Below are positions 22,899-30,955 of a stretch of 36,056 bases of DNA, in pieces. The translations under genes were made by a program, and so were the position numbers. The stretch spans positions 1-36,056 of the forward strand of contig CAJTPN010000029.1 in the NCBI GenBank assembly GCA_910578185.1, given 5' to 3'. The notes under the pieces are model-generated. The model was not told the origin of the DNA, made no database searches, and saw nothing but the letters and a program-made list of their open reading frames with translations. Source of the stretch: an uncultured Acetatifactor sp. Lineage in GTDB: Bacteria > Bacillota > Clostridia > Lachnospirales > Lachnospiraceae. Numbering within the stretch: position 1 is the stretch's first letter; every line of letters starts with the position of its first letter.

Positions 22899-25580
22899 AT
22901 GGAAAAGGATAGAGAATTGCTGCTGACGGATTTGATTGATATCAAAACCCTGCAGAGGATACAGGATGATTTTTCTGCCATGACAGGCATTGCGGCGTTG
23001 ATTACGGATGAAAACGGCATTATGGTGACGGAAGGGTCTAATTTTTCAATTCATTGCAGGGAATATATGAGGAAGTCTCCCGTTGGCTGTGAGCGCTGTC
23101 AAAAGTGCGATAAAACGGGGGCGGAGCTTGCCGTGAAAAACGGGAAGCCCGTATTATATGTCTGTCATGCGGGGTTAAAGAATTTTTCCGCACCCATCAT
23201 GGCAGGAGATAAACTGGTTGGCTGTTTTGTCGGAGGACAGATACTGACCGAGTCACTTTCAACTGAGACGCTGCGAAGGACGGCTTCTGAAATGGGCCTG
23301 GATCAGGAGGCGTATGCGGCGGCGGCGGAGCAGGTCAGGATTGTGGATCAGAAAGAGATTGATAACGCCATAGAAATCCTGACGATCATAGCGGATATCC
23401 TGTCGGACATGGCCTATAATAAGTACCTGGTATATTTTGCTAATATCGAGGTGGAAAAGTCGGCAAAGATGAAGTCTGATTTTCTGGCCAATATGAGCCA
23501 TGAGATCAGGACGCCCATGAATGCGGTAATCGGTATGGCGGAGATGGCGCTTCGGGAAGAGCTTCCCGTTTCTGCCAGGGAATATATCAACCAGATTAAG
23601 GAGGCGGGAAAGTCACTTCTGGCTATCATTAACGATATCCTGGACTTTTCCAAAATTGAATCCGGTAAAATGGATATCAATCTGGTGGATTATGAACCCA
23701 TGTCCATGATTTATGATGTGGCAAATATAGTTCAGACCAGGCTGAAGGAAAAGGATGTGGAGCTGATATTGGAGGTGTCGCCCAGTATGCCAAACAAGCT
23801 CCTGGGCGATAATATCCGAATTAAGCAGATACTGTTAAATCTGGCCAACAATGCGGCAAAATTTACTCATAAGGGAGAAATTCTTCTGAAGATGGATTTT
23901 GCGAAGGTAGCGGAAAATGAGATAGAAATGCATGTGGCGGTGAAAGATACCGGTATCGGGATCAAAAAGGAAGACATTTCCAGATTGTTTCAGTCCTTTC
24001 AGCAGGTGGACAGCAAGAGGAACCGCAATATTGAAGGCACAGGTTTGGGACTCGCCATTTCCAAACAGCTTTTGACCCTGATGAATGGGAATATATGGGT
24101 GGAGAGCGAGTACGATAAGGGGAGCCAGTTTTCCTTTATTCTGCCGCAGGAGATCAAAGATGAGACGCCCTGCATCAGTGTGAAGGAGCCTTCCGGAATG
24201 TTGATAGCGGGTCTGATCTCCAATCCCTATGTGAGGGACAGTTTAAGCGCGGATGCGGTCAAGCTTGGAGTCGGATATTTCACGCTGCATTCTTGGAGAG
24301 AACTCAATGTACTGCCTGGGAAGGGAAGCGGCAAGAAGGTATTTTTCTTTATAGAATACCCTCTCTTTTCGGATGTGGTGGAAGCTTATGTGAGAGATCA
24401 TCCAGAGATAACGGGCGTTCTGCTGATCAATTTTTATGATCATGTGAAATATGATATTCCAAATCTGATGGTGGTGAAAAAACCGTTATTTGTGCTGAAT
24501 CTTGCAATGATACTAAACGGGGAGACGCTTTTGGCCGAGGATGACAATGTGGATAAGCGCTTTGAGTTTATTGCGCCCGAGGCGGAAGTCCTGATAGTGG
24601 ATGACAACGCCGTCAATCTGACCGTTGCGGAAGGGCTTTTGGAGCCGCTTAAAATGAAGATTGACACGGCCATCAGCGGCAAGGCGGCGGTGGATAAGAT
24701 TACCAAACGTCATTATGACATTGTTTTTATGGATCATATGATGCCTGAGCTGGACGGAGTGGAGACCACGCATATCATCCGGCGCTTCCATCCGGAATAT
24801 AATGATGTCCCTATCATTGCCCTGACGGCCAATGCGGTGGATGGGACAAAGGAGATGTTCTGCAGGGAGGGTATGAATGACTTTGTAGCCAAGCCCATTG
24901 AACTGCGTATTCTGGTGTCGAAGGTGAAACAATGGCTTCCGCCTGAAAAAATCCAGCGGGCAGCTCAGAGTACGCCCCAAAGAGGAGGAAAAACCAATAT
25001 CAGAGTTGGGGACCTGGATGTGTCTTATGCGCTTAAGTTTCTGGGAAGTGAGGATTTGTTCTGGACGGTTTTGAAGGTATATTATCGTTCTATCGAGAAG
25101 AAGGCGGAGCTGATTAAAGCTTTGGAGGAACAGGAGGACTGGCCGGGATTTACCATTGAAGTACATGCTTTGAAGAGTTCCTCCAAGCAAATCGGAGCAA
25201 TCGGGCTGTCCGAAAAAGCGGCGGCGCTGGAAAAAGCCGGGAATGCCAGGGACTCTGCATTTATCCACAGGCGCACGGATGAGATGTTACTGCAATATAT
25301 GGGGTATCTGCCCATATTGGAGCCGTTTTGTACAGAAAAACAGGAGAAGGACGGAAAGGAAAAGATTTCCGCCGGGAGGATCCACATATTTTTCAGCGAG
25401 ATGAGAGTGGCGCTGGAGGATTTGGATATGGACAAGATGGAGGACGTGATCCGGGAGATGAGCAGGTATGGTTACGAAGGTTGGCAGCAGGAGTTGTTCT
25501 CCGGGTTAAAATCCGCAGTGGAGGATGTGGATGTGGACAACTGTGAGGCGATTCTGCAGCAGTGGGAGCGAAGGCTGTAA
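22899..25580 (+). CDS. PocR-domain hybrid histidine kinase with receiver and Hpt
   Basis: An 893-residue multidomain kinase without membrane helices. Residues 10-170 form a PocR-type ligand domain (LIDIKTLQRIQDDFS; Cys-rich CERCQKC; later YVCHAGL), a sensor often tied to small hydrocarbon or redox ligands. HisKA follows with His201 in SHEIRTPMN, then the ATPase with NLANNAAKFTH, DTGIGI and GTGLGLAIS. Residues about 430-545 look like a degenerate receiver with no acceptor Asp. A true receiver starts at VLIVDDNAVN (about 566) with the acceptor Asp near 612 in VFMDHMMPE. An Hpt domain has His756 in VHALKSSSKQIGA. A 65-residue acidic helical tail follows. It probably works with the double-receiver protein upstream. 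Confidence 0.92.
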   Translation: MEKDRELLLTDLIDIKTLQRIQDDFSAMTGIAALITDENGIMVTEGSNFSIHCREYMRKSPVGCERCQKCDKTGAELAVKNGKPVLYVCHAGLKNFSAPIMAGDKLVGCFVGGQILTESLSTETLRRTASEMGLDQEAYAAAAEQVRIVDQKEIDNAIEILTIIADILSDMAYNKYLVYFANIEVEKSAKMKSDFLANMSHEIRTPMNAVIGMAEMALREELPVSAREYINQIKEAGKSLLAIINDILDFSKIESGKMDINLVDYEPMSMIYDVANIVQTRLKEKDVELILEVSPSMPNKLLGDNIRIKQILLNLANNAAKFTHKGEILLKMDFAKVAENEIEMHVAVKDTGIGIKKEDISRLFQSFQQVDSKRNRNIEGTGLGLAISKQLLTLMNGNIWVESEYDKGSQFSFILPQEIKDETPCISVKEPSGMLIAGLISNPYVRDSLSADAVKLGVGYFTLHSWRELNVLPGKGSGKKVFFFIEYPLFSDVVEAYVRDHPEITGVLLINFYDHVKYDIPNLMVVKKPLFVLNLAMILNGETLLAEDDNVDKRFEFIAPEAEVLIVDDNAVNLTVAEGLLEPLKMKIDTAISGKAAVDKITKRHYDIVFMDHMMPELDGVETTHIIRRFHPEYNDVPIIALTANAVDGTKEMFCREGMNDFVAKPIELRILVSKVKQWLPPEKIQRAAQSTPQRGGKTNIRVGDLDVSYALKFLGSEDLFWTVLKVYYRSIEKKAELIKALEEQEDWPGFTIEVHALKSSSKQIGAIGLSEKAAALEKAGNARDSAFIHRRTDEMLLQYMGYLPILEPFCTEKQEKDGKEKISAGRIHIFFSEMRVALEDLDMDKMEDVIREMSRYGYEGWQQELFSGLKSAVEDVDVDNCEAILQQWERRL

Positions 25581-25598
25581 AGGGCCGGAGGGAGACGG

Positions 25599-26096
25599 AT
25601 GAAGGTAATCAGTAAACAGAGAAACAGCAGAATGTGCATCGTATGTGGTATGGATAACCCCATAGGCTTTAAGGCACAGTTTTACAATATGGAAGACGGC
25701 AGCGTTATGACGCCTTTTCGCTATATGGGGGCTCATCAAAGTTTCCCTCTCAGAGTGCATGGAGGGCTGATTGCCACCATGCTGGATGAACTGGGGCTGC
25801 GGGCCATGTGGGCGGCTTTGTCGGAGGATGCGTTTGGCGTAACCATGTCCATGGATGTGAAATATCGGAAGCCGGTACCATATGAGGAGGATTTGCTGGG
25901 AAGAGGAATTGTGGAAAGGGACACACCTAAATTTTCGGTGATCCGCTCGGAATTATACGACAGAAATAGGGTGCTGCTTGCGGAGGCACAGGTGAAGTAT
26001 CTGAAACTGGATGTGGGTCAGATTGTTCAGGATGTGGATCCCCATGAGGAAATGTGTTATTTGATAGAGGATGGTGTTACAGAGATTTTATTTTAA
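25599..26096 (+). CDS. Hotdog-fold thioesterase (PaaI-like)
   Basis: A 165-residue hotdog protein. Its core VHGGLIATMLDELGLRAMW is the PaaI-type HGG motif plus the helix carrying a catalytic acidic residue (DE). MDVKYRKPVPY is the typical second strand pair. An N-terminal CIVCG motif resembles the small Cys pair in related Clostridial thioesterases. It would hydrolyse an acyl-CoA; the substrate is unknown. It starts 19 bp after the histidine kinase with GGAGG, so it is probably co-transcribed with the signalling genes rather than with the uronate operon, which has its own promoter. Confidence 0.82.
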   Translation: MKVISKQRNSRMCIVCGMDNPIGFKAQFYNMEDGSVMTPFRYMGAHQSFPLRVHGGLIATMLDELGLRAMWAALSEDAFGVTMSMDVKYRKPVPYEEDLLGRGIVERDTPKFSVIRSELYDRNRVLLAEAQVKYLKLDVGQIVQDVDPHEEMCYLIEDGVTEILF

Positions 26097-26126
26097 GAAA
26101 ATTTTATGGAAAAACCATCCATTGTG

Positions 26127-26135
26127 TGATATAAT
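26127..26135 (+). promoter_or_regulatory. Extended -10 promoter of the uronate operon
   Basis: TGATATAAT gives a perfect TATAAT with an upstream TGn. No good -35 is seen. It is 46 bp upstream of kduI, in the AT-rich gap after the thioesterase. No clear cre or KdgR-type site was recognised. Confidence 0.55.
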
Positions 26136-26180
26136 AAATTTGTTTGAACCATATATAAAGGAAGAAAGAGAGGCGTAGAG

Positions 26181-27041
26181 GTGGAACTTAGGACAGCAGT
26201 ATCTCCAAGAGACGTAAAGCATTATACCACAGAGAGGCTGAGAGAAGAATTTTTGATTCAGAATCTTTTTGTACCGGGTGAAATCAAACTGGTATACAGC
26301 CATATTGACAGAATTATAACGGGTGCGGCAGTGCCGACGCAGCCCATTACCCTGACGGCGGGGGACGAGCTGAGAGCAGAGTATTTCTGCCAGAGAAGAG
26401 AGCTTGGCGTGATCAATATCGGAGGCGCGGGCACGATTACGGTTGACGGAAAGGTGTACAAGGTTGGGTTTAAGGAGGCAATGTACATCGGAATGGGATC
26501 GAAAGAGATTGTTTTTGCAAGCGACGATTCTACAAAACCGGCAAAGTTTTACCTGAATTCCGCTCCTGCTCACAGGACTTGTCCTACCGTACTGATTAAG
26601 CCCGAAGGGACGCCGGAAGAAGGCGTGGTCATCGTCAAGGATGAGAATAAGGTGGAACTTGGTTCTCTGGAGGATGCAAATCACAGAGTGATCTGTAAGT
26701 ATATCCTTCCCGGCCAGGTGGAGAGCTGCCAGCTTGAGATGGGCATGACCAAATTGGAACCGGGCAGCGTATGGAATACTATGCCCTGCCATACACATGA
26801 CAGACGCATGGAAGTATATCTGTATTTTGAGATGCCGGAAGACGCTTTTGTGATGCATTATATGGGCGAACCCAATGAGACACGTCATATTGTCATGAGA
26901 AATGAGGAGGCTGTGATCTCGCCCAGCTGGTCCATCCATTCCGGATGCGGCTCCAGGGCATATACCTTTATCTGGGGTATGGTGGGAGAAAATCAGGATT
27001 TTGACGATATGGACGGCGTGGCGATGAAGGATTTGATGTAA
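26181..27041 (+). CDS. kduI: 5-keto-4-deoxyuronate isomerase
   Basis: A 286-residue cupin enzyme that turns 4-deoxy-L-threo-5-hexosulose uronate into 2,5-diketo-3-deoxygluconate, a step in breaking down pectin and glycosaminoglycan fragments. Family hallmarks are the N-terminal MELRTAVSPRDVKHYTTERLR, GGAGTITVDG, AHRTCPT, NHRVICKYI, TMPCHTHDRRMEVYLYFE (metal His and Glu), GEPNETRHIVM and SPSWSIHSGCG. The start is GTG 26181, with GAGAGG upstream; length and homology support it. It is the first gene of a five-gene operon. Confidence 0.95.
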   Translation: MELRTAVSPRDVKHYTTERLREEFLIQNLFVPGEIKLVYSHIDRIITGAAVPTQPITLTAGDELRAEYFCQRRELGVINIGGAGTITVDGKVYKVGFKEAMYIGMGSKEIVFASDDSTKPAKFYLNSAPAHRTCPTVLIKPEGTPEEGVVIVKDENKVELGSLEDANHRVICKYILPGQVESCQLEMGMTKLEPGSVWNTMPCHTHDRRMEVYLYFEMPEDAFVMHYMGEPNETRHIVMRNEEAVISPSWSIHSGCGSRAYTFIWGMVGENQDFDDMDGVAMKDLM

Positions 27042-27150
27042 GGATAGCACTGTCTGCCGCGGCTTTGGCCAGGTATGGGACGAAAGCTTGTAGCAGGGCA
27101 TGGAAGCGGCAGCAGACAGAATAATCTATATAAGAAAAGGAGAGACGAAA

Positions 27151-27954
27151 ATGTCAGAATTTACTAACTTCTCACTGGAAGGGAAAGTGGCGCTGATTAC
27201 AGGCGCATCTTATGGAATCGGTTTCGCGATCGCTTCCGCATATGCGGAGGCAGGCGCAACCATCTGCTTTAACGATATCAAGCAGGAGCTGGTGGACAAG
27301 GGGCTTGCCGCATACGCTGAGAAAGGCATCAAGGCACATGGCTATGTCTGCGACGTGACAAATGAGGATGCAGTAAATGCTTTGGTGGCGCAGATTGAAA
27401 AAGAAGTGGGCGTGATTGATATTCTGGTAAACAATGCTGGCATCATCAAGAGAATCCCCATGACGGACATGACTGCAGAGCAGTTCAGGCAGGTGATTGA
27501 CGTGGATTTGAATGCTCCTTTTATCGTATCCAAGGCAGTTATTCCTGCCATGATCAAGAAGGGCCATGGCAAGATTATAAACATCTGTTCCATGATGTCC
27601 GAGCTTGGACGTGAAACCGTATCCGCATATGCTTCTGCAAAGGGCGGATTGAAGATGCTGACAAGGAATATCTGCTCCGAGTATGGTCAGTACAATATTC
27701 AGTGTAATGGCCTTGGGCCAGGTTATATCGAGACGCCTCAGACCGCTCCTCTGCGTGAGCTTCAGCCCGACGGAAGCAGGCATCCTTTCGATCAGTTTAT
27801 CTGTGCAAAGACGCCTGCAAATCGGTGGTTGAAGCCTGAAGAGCTGACAGGTCCTGCTGTATTCCTTGCCTCAGAGGCTTCCAATGCCGTAAACGGACAT
27901 ATTTTATATGTGGACGGCGGTATTCTGGCTTACATCGGAAAGCAGCCCGACTAA
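27151..27954 (+). CDS. kduD: SDR dehydrogenase, KduD/DhuD type (annotated in homologues as gluconate 5-dehydrogenase)
   Basis: A 267-residue short-chain dehydrogenase. The cofactor motif is TGASYGIG; NNAG follows, then the catalytic Ser in ICSMMSELG and YxxxK in YASAKGG. The C-terminal PDGSRHPFDQFICAKTPANRW and VDGGILAYIGKQP stretches are typical of the Clostridial/streptococcal group that includes DhuD. In this operon it most likely reduces 2,5-diketo-3-deoxygluconate to 2-keto-3-deoxygluconate (KDG). Substrate is inferred from context. AAAAGGAGA precedes ATG 27151; the upstream frame extension to 27100 is not supported. Confidence 0.88.
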   Translation: MSEFTNFSLEGKVALITGASYGIGFAIASAYAEAGATICFNDIKQELVDKGLAAYAEKGIKAHGYVCDVTNEDAVNALVAQIEKEVGVIDILVNNAGIIKRIPMTDMTAEQFRQVIDVDLNAPFIVSKAVIPAMIKKGHGKIINICSMMSELGRETVSAYASAKGGLKMLTRNICSEYGQYNIQCNGLGPGYIETPQTAPLRELQPDGSRHPFDQFICAKTPANRWLKPEELTGPAVFLASEASNAVNGHILYVDGGILAYIGKQPD

Positions 27955-27999
27955 GCAGTTGATCGCAGGTTTGGAGCATGATAGTCTGCAAAGTGGAGT

Positions 28000-28091
28000 C
28001 CGCCTGTCGGCGGGCCCATTTTACAGGCTATTTGACGCAGATAGCGTCAAAGATTTCCGTGGCATATAGAAATGCCGCGTTACCGTAACGG
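28000..28091 (+). promoter_or_regulatory. Cluster of hairpins in the kduD-dhuI gap
   Basis: Four dyads in about 90 bp: CCGCC-TGTC-GGCGG (28000-28013), TTTGACGC-AGATA-GCGTCAAA (28031-28051), GGCAT-ATAGAA-ATGCC (28061-28076) and CGTTAC-C-GTAACG (28078-28090). No gene fits here. They could tune expression inside the operon by mRNA processing or attenuation; the last could be a protein-binding dyad. Confidence 0.45.
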
Positions 28092-28140
28092 CTCGGATGC
28101 ATTCGGGCTGTTGCGACAAGACTATGGAGGTGTGAAACCC

Positions 28141-28779
28141 ATGAAGATAGCATTGATTAACGAGAACAGCCAGGCGGCCAAAAACGAAATGATCTGCGCT
28201 ACCTTGAAAAAGGTAGTGGAACCTATGGGACATGAAGTGTTTAATTACGGCATGTGTGGGGCGGAGGATCCCAATTCCCTTACTTATGTACAAAACGGTA
28301 TTCTGGCTGCGGTGCTGCTGAATTCCGGTGCGGCGGATTATGTGATTACCGGCTGTGGTACGGGAGAGGGTGCCATGCTTGCATGCAATTCCTTCCCCAG
28401 AGTATTGTGCGGACATATTGAGTCCCCCCTTGACGCGTATCTGTTTTCACAGGTAAATGATGGAAATTGTGTTGCGCTTCCCTTTGCGGAGAATTTCGGA
28501 TGGGGCGGTGAGCTGAATCTGCAATATATTTTTGAAAAGCTGTTCTTTGCGCCCGGCGGCGGCGGATATCCTCCCGAGAGAGTGGAACCTGAACAGCGCA
28601 ATAAAAAGATTTTGGATAAAGTGAAGGAAGTGACTCATACTGATATGGTAACGATCCTTGAGAAGCTTGACAGGGATCTGGTAAAGGGGGCGCTGTCCGG
28701 TGCAAAGTTCCAGGAGTATTTCTTCGCCAACTGTAAATGCGACAAGATAGCAGCTGCAGTAAAAGCGGTTTTGGCATAG
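28141..28779 (+). CDS. RpiB/LacAB-family isomerase, DhuI-like
   Basis: A 212-residue protein of the RpiB/LacA/LacB sugar-isomerase fold, longer than RpiB (about 150). Visible are MKIALINENSQAAKNEMI, LTYVQNGILAAVLLNSGAADYV, the active-site-like TGCGTGEGAM loop, and PPERVEPEQRNKKIL. From memory of the family this pattern is that of streptococcal DhuI, which isomerises the same unsaturated-uronate product as KduI. If right, the operon has two non-homologous enzymes for one step. It could also act on another uronate isomer. GGAGG precedes the ATG by about 10 bases. Confidence 0.78.
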   Translation: MKIALINENSQAAKNEMICATLKKVVEPMGHEVFNYGMCGAEDPNSLTYVQNGILAAVLLNSGAADYVITGCGTGEGAMLACNSFPRVLCGHIESPLDAYLFSQVNDGNCVALPFAENFGWGGELNLQYIFEKLFFAPGGGGYPPERVEPEQRNKKILDKVKEVTHTDMVTILEKLDRDLVKGALSGAKFQEYFFANCKCDKIAAAVKAVLA

Positions 28780-28836
28780 CAGCGCCCAGCGGCTGAATAG
28801 TGTAACGCATACAAGCGTATGCAGAAAGAGGAAAAA

Positions 28837-29796
28837 ATGAACGCAATATTAGAACAAATCAGCAAGATTGGTATTGTGCCCGTTGTCAAAATTGACAGAG
28901 CGGAAGACGCGCTGCCTCTGGCAAGGGCACTGTGTGCGGGAGGACTTCCCTGTGCGGAAGTGACGTTCCGTACCGCAGCTGCGGCGGAAGCCATTCGTAT
29001 TATGACCACGAATTATCCCAATATGTGCGTGGGCGCTGGTACCGTATTGAATGCGGAGCAAGTTGACGCGGCGGTGGCTGCCGGTGCGAAATTTATCGTC
29101 AGTCCCGGATTGAATCCAAAGACGGTAAAATACTGTATCGAGAAGAATGTTCCGGTTACGCCCGGCACGTCAAGTCCCTCCGACATTGAGCAGGCAATCG
29201 AGCTGGGATTGGATGTGGTTAAGTTTTTCCCGGCGGAGCAGTCCGGCGGTCTGGCAAAGATCAAGGCCATGGCGGCTCCTTATGTGAATATGAAATTTAT
29301 GCCTACCGGAGGAATCAATGCCAAGAATCTCACTTCTTATCTTGACTTTAACAAGATCATTGCCTGCGGCGGTTCCTGGATGGTGCCAGGAGATCTGATC
29401 AATGAGGGAGCGTGGGACAAGATTGAGCAGCTGACAAGAGAAGCGGTTCAGACCATGCTGGGATTTGAGCTTGCCCACATCGGAATCAATACGGCTAACG
29501 AGGAAGAGGCGATTAAGGCGGCAAATCGTTTTGCGGTGCTTTTTGGTATGACAGCAAAGGTTGGCAACAGCTCTGTCTTTGCAGGTACGGCGGTTGAGGC
29601 AATGAAGGCGCCTTTTAAGGGAACCAACGGTCATATAGCTATCCGTACTAATTATATTGAGAGAGCGGTTAATTATTTAAGCAGCGTTCTGGGTGTTGAA
29701 TTTGAGGAGCCCAAGAAGGATGACAAGGGCACATATAAGGCAATTTACCTGAAAGAGGAAATTGGCGGATTTGCAGTGCACTTGGTTCAGAAGTAA
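28837..29796 (+). CDS. eda: KDPG/KHG aldolase fused to a VOC-like domain
   Basis: A 319-residue two-domain protein. Residues 1-205 are the class I aldolase: GIVPVVKIDRAEDA, CAEVTFRT (catalytic Glu), GAGTVLNAEQVD, SPGLNP, TPGTSSPSDIEQA, VVKFFPAEQSGG (Schiff-base Lys) and FMPTGGIN. It splits 2-keto-3-deoxy-6-phosphogluconate into pyruvate and glyceraldehyde 3-phosphate. Residues about 210-319 form a second domain (FELAHIGIN, GHIAIRTNYIERAVNYLSS, IGGFAVHLVQK) with the beta-alpha-beta-beta-beta look of the vicinal-oxygen-chelate/glyoxalase fold. Such fusions occur in Clostridial homologues, but the role of the second domain is unknown. ATG 28837 follows AGAGG. Confidence 0.9.
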   Translation: MNAILEQISKIGIVPVVKIDRAEDALPLARALCAGGLPCAEVTFRTAAAAEAIRIMTTNYPNMCVGAGTVLNAEQVDAAVAAGAKFIVSPGLNPKTVKYCIEKNVPVTPGTSSPSDIEQAIELGLDVVKFFPAEQSGGLAKIKAMAAPYVNMKFMPTGGINAKNLTSYLDFNKIIACGGSWMVPGDLINEGAWDKIEQLTREAVQTMLGFELAHIGINTANEEEAIKAANRFAVLFGMTAKVGNSSVFAGTAVEAMKAPFKGTNGHIAIRTNYIERAVNYLSSVLGVEFEEPKKDDKGTYKAIYLKEEIGGFAVHLVQK

Positions 29797-29854
29797 TGAA
29801 TGTTCTGAAAAGGGCAGATATAGTCTATGAATAACAGAAAGGATATGATAGAAA

Positions 29855-30886
29855 ATGGCTAAAGTAATTACGATGGGTGAGATTATGCTCAGGCTGTCCA
29901 CTCCCAATTCTGAAAAATTTATCCAGGCAGACGAGTTTGATGTATGTTACGGGGGCGGCGAGGCAAATGTGGCCGTTTCTCTGGCAAACTATGGACATGA
30001 CGCAGAGTTTGTAACCGCAGTTCCCAACAATGAAATCGGTGAATGCGCTGTGGCTGCTTTGAGAAAATATAATGTGGGTACCCGCCATATTGCAAAATGC
30101 GGCGAGAGACTTGGCATCTACTTCCTGGAGAGTGGTTCTTCCATGAGACCTTCCAAGGTGGTTTATGACAGGGCACATTCTTCTATTTCCACAGCGACGG
30201 CTGCTGATTTTGATTTTGATGCCATTTTTGAAGGGGCAGATTGGTTCCATTTTACCGGTATCACGCCCGCAGTTTCCGACAGCGCTGCAGTGTTGACAGA
30301 GGAAGCGCTTAAGGCAGCCAAGAAGCATGGTGTGAAAGTATCCGTGGATTTGAATTTCCGCAAGAAGTTATGGTCTTCTGAGAAGGCACAGAAGGTTATG
30401 AAGAATCTGATGCAGTATGTGGATGTGTGCATCGGAAACGAAGAGGACGCAGAACTGGTGCTTGGCTACAAGCCCGGTAAGACAGATGTGACCAGCGGTG
30501 ACCTGGAACTGGACGGCTATAAATCCATTTTTGAGCAGATGGTAGCGGATTATAATTTTGAATATTGCATTTCTTCCCTGCGCGTCAGCCACTCCGCTTC
30601 TGATAACGGATGGTCCGCATGTATCTACTCCAGGGATACCAAGGAATTCTATCACTCCAAGGAGTACAGCATCCATCCGATTGTTGACCGTGTGGGTGGC
30701 GGAGATTCCTTTGCAGGCGGTGTGATCTGCGGCATGCTGGACGGCAAAGATTTCAAGGCGGCACTGGAATACGGTGTGGCGGCTTCCGCTCTTAAGCATA
30801 CCATTCCCGGCGATTTCAACCTGGTATCCAGGAAAGAAGTTGAGACACTGGCCGGCGGCGATGCTTCAGGACGTGTGCAGAGGTAA
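29855..30886 (+). CDS. kdgK: 2-keto-3-deoxygluconate kinase
   Basis: A 343-residue PfkB-family sugar kinase that phosphorylates KDG to KDPG with ATP. Signatures: MGEIMLRLS, CYGGGEANVAVSLANYG, WFHFTGITPAVS, VSVDLNFRKKLW, IGNEEDAELVLG, and the catalytic VGGGDSFAGGVICG, where Asp is the base. GGGDSF replaces the common GAGDxF, as in other KDG kinases. It is the last gene of the operon, followed by a perfect terminator 33 bp on. With the aldolase just upstream, it completes conversion of keto-deoxyuronates to central metabolites. Confidence 0.93.
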   Translation: MAKVITMGEIMLRLSTPNSEKFIQADEFDVCYGGGEANVAVSLANYGHDAEFVTAVPNNEIGECAVAALRKYNVGTRHIAKCGERLGIYFLESGSSMRPSKVVYDRAHSSISTATAADFDFDAIFEGADWFHFTGITPAVSDSAAVLTEEALKAAKKHGVKVSVDLNFRKKLWSSEKAQKVMKNLMQYVDVCIGNEEDAELVLGYKPGKTDVTSGDLELDGYKSIFEQMVADYNFEYCISSLRVSHSASDNGWSACIYSRDTKEFYHSKEYSIHPIVDRVGGGDSFAGGVICGMLDGKDFKAALEYGVAASALKHTIPGDFNLVSRKEVETLAGGDASGRVQR

Positions 30887-30919
30887 GCCTTGGGAAGTTG
30901 TGGTTCACAGGCACATACA

Positions 30920-30949
30920 AAAAACCCCCTCTTTAAAGAGGGGGTTTTT
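30920..30949. terminator. Perfect palindromic bidirectional terminator
   Basis: A 30-bp perfect palindrome, AAAAACCCCCTCTTT followed by its exact complement, with A and T tracts at either end. It separates kdgK from the convergent lipoprotein gene. Confidence 0.96.
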
Positions 30950-30955
30950 GAATGT

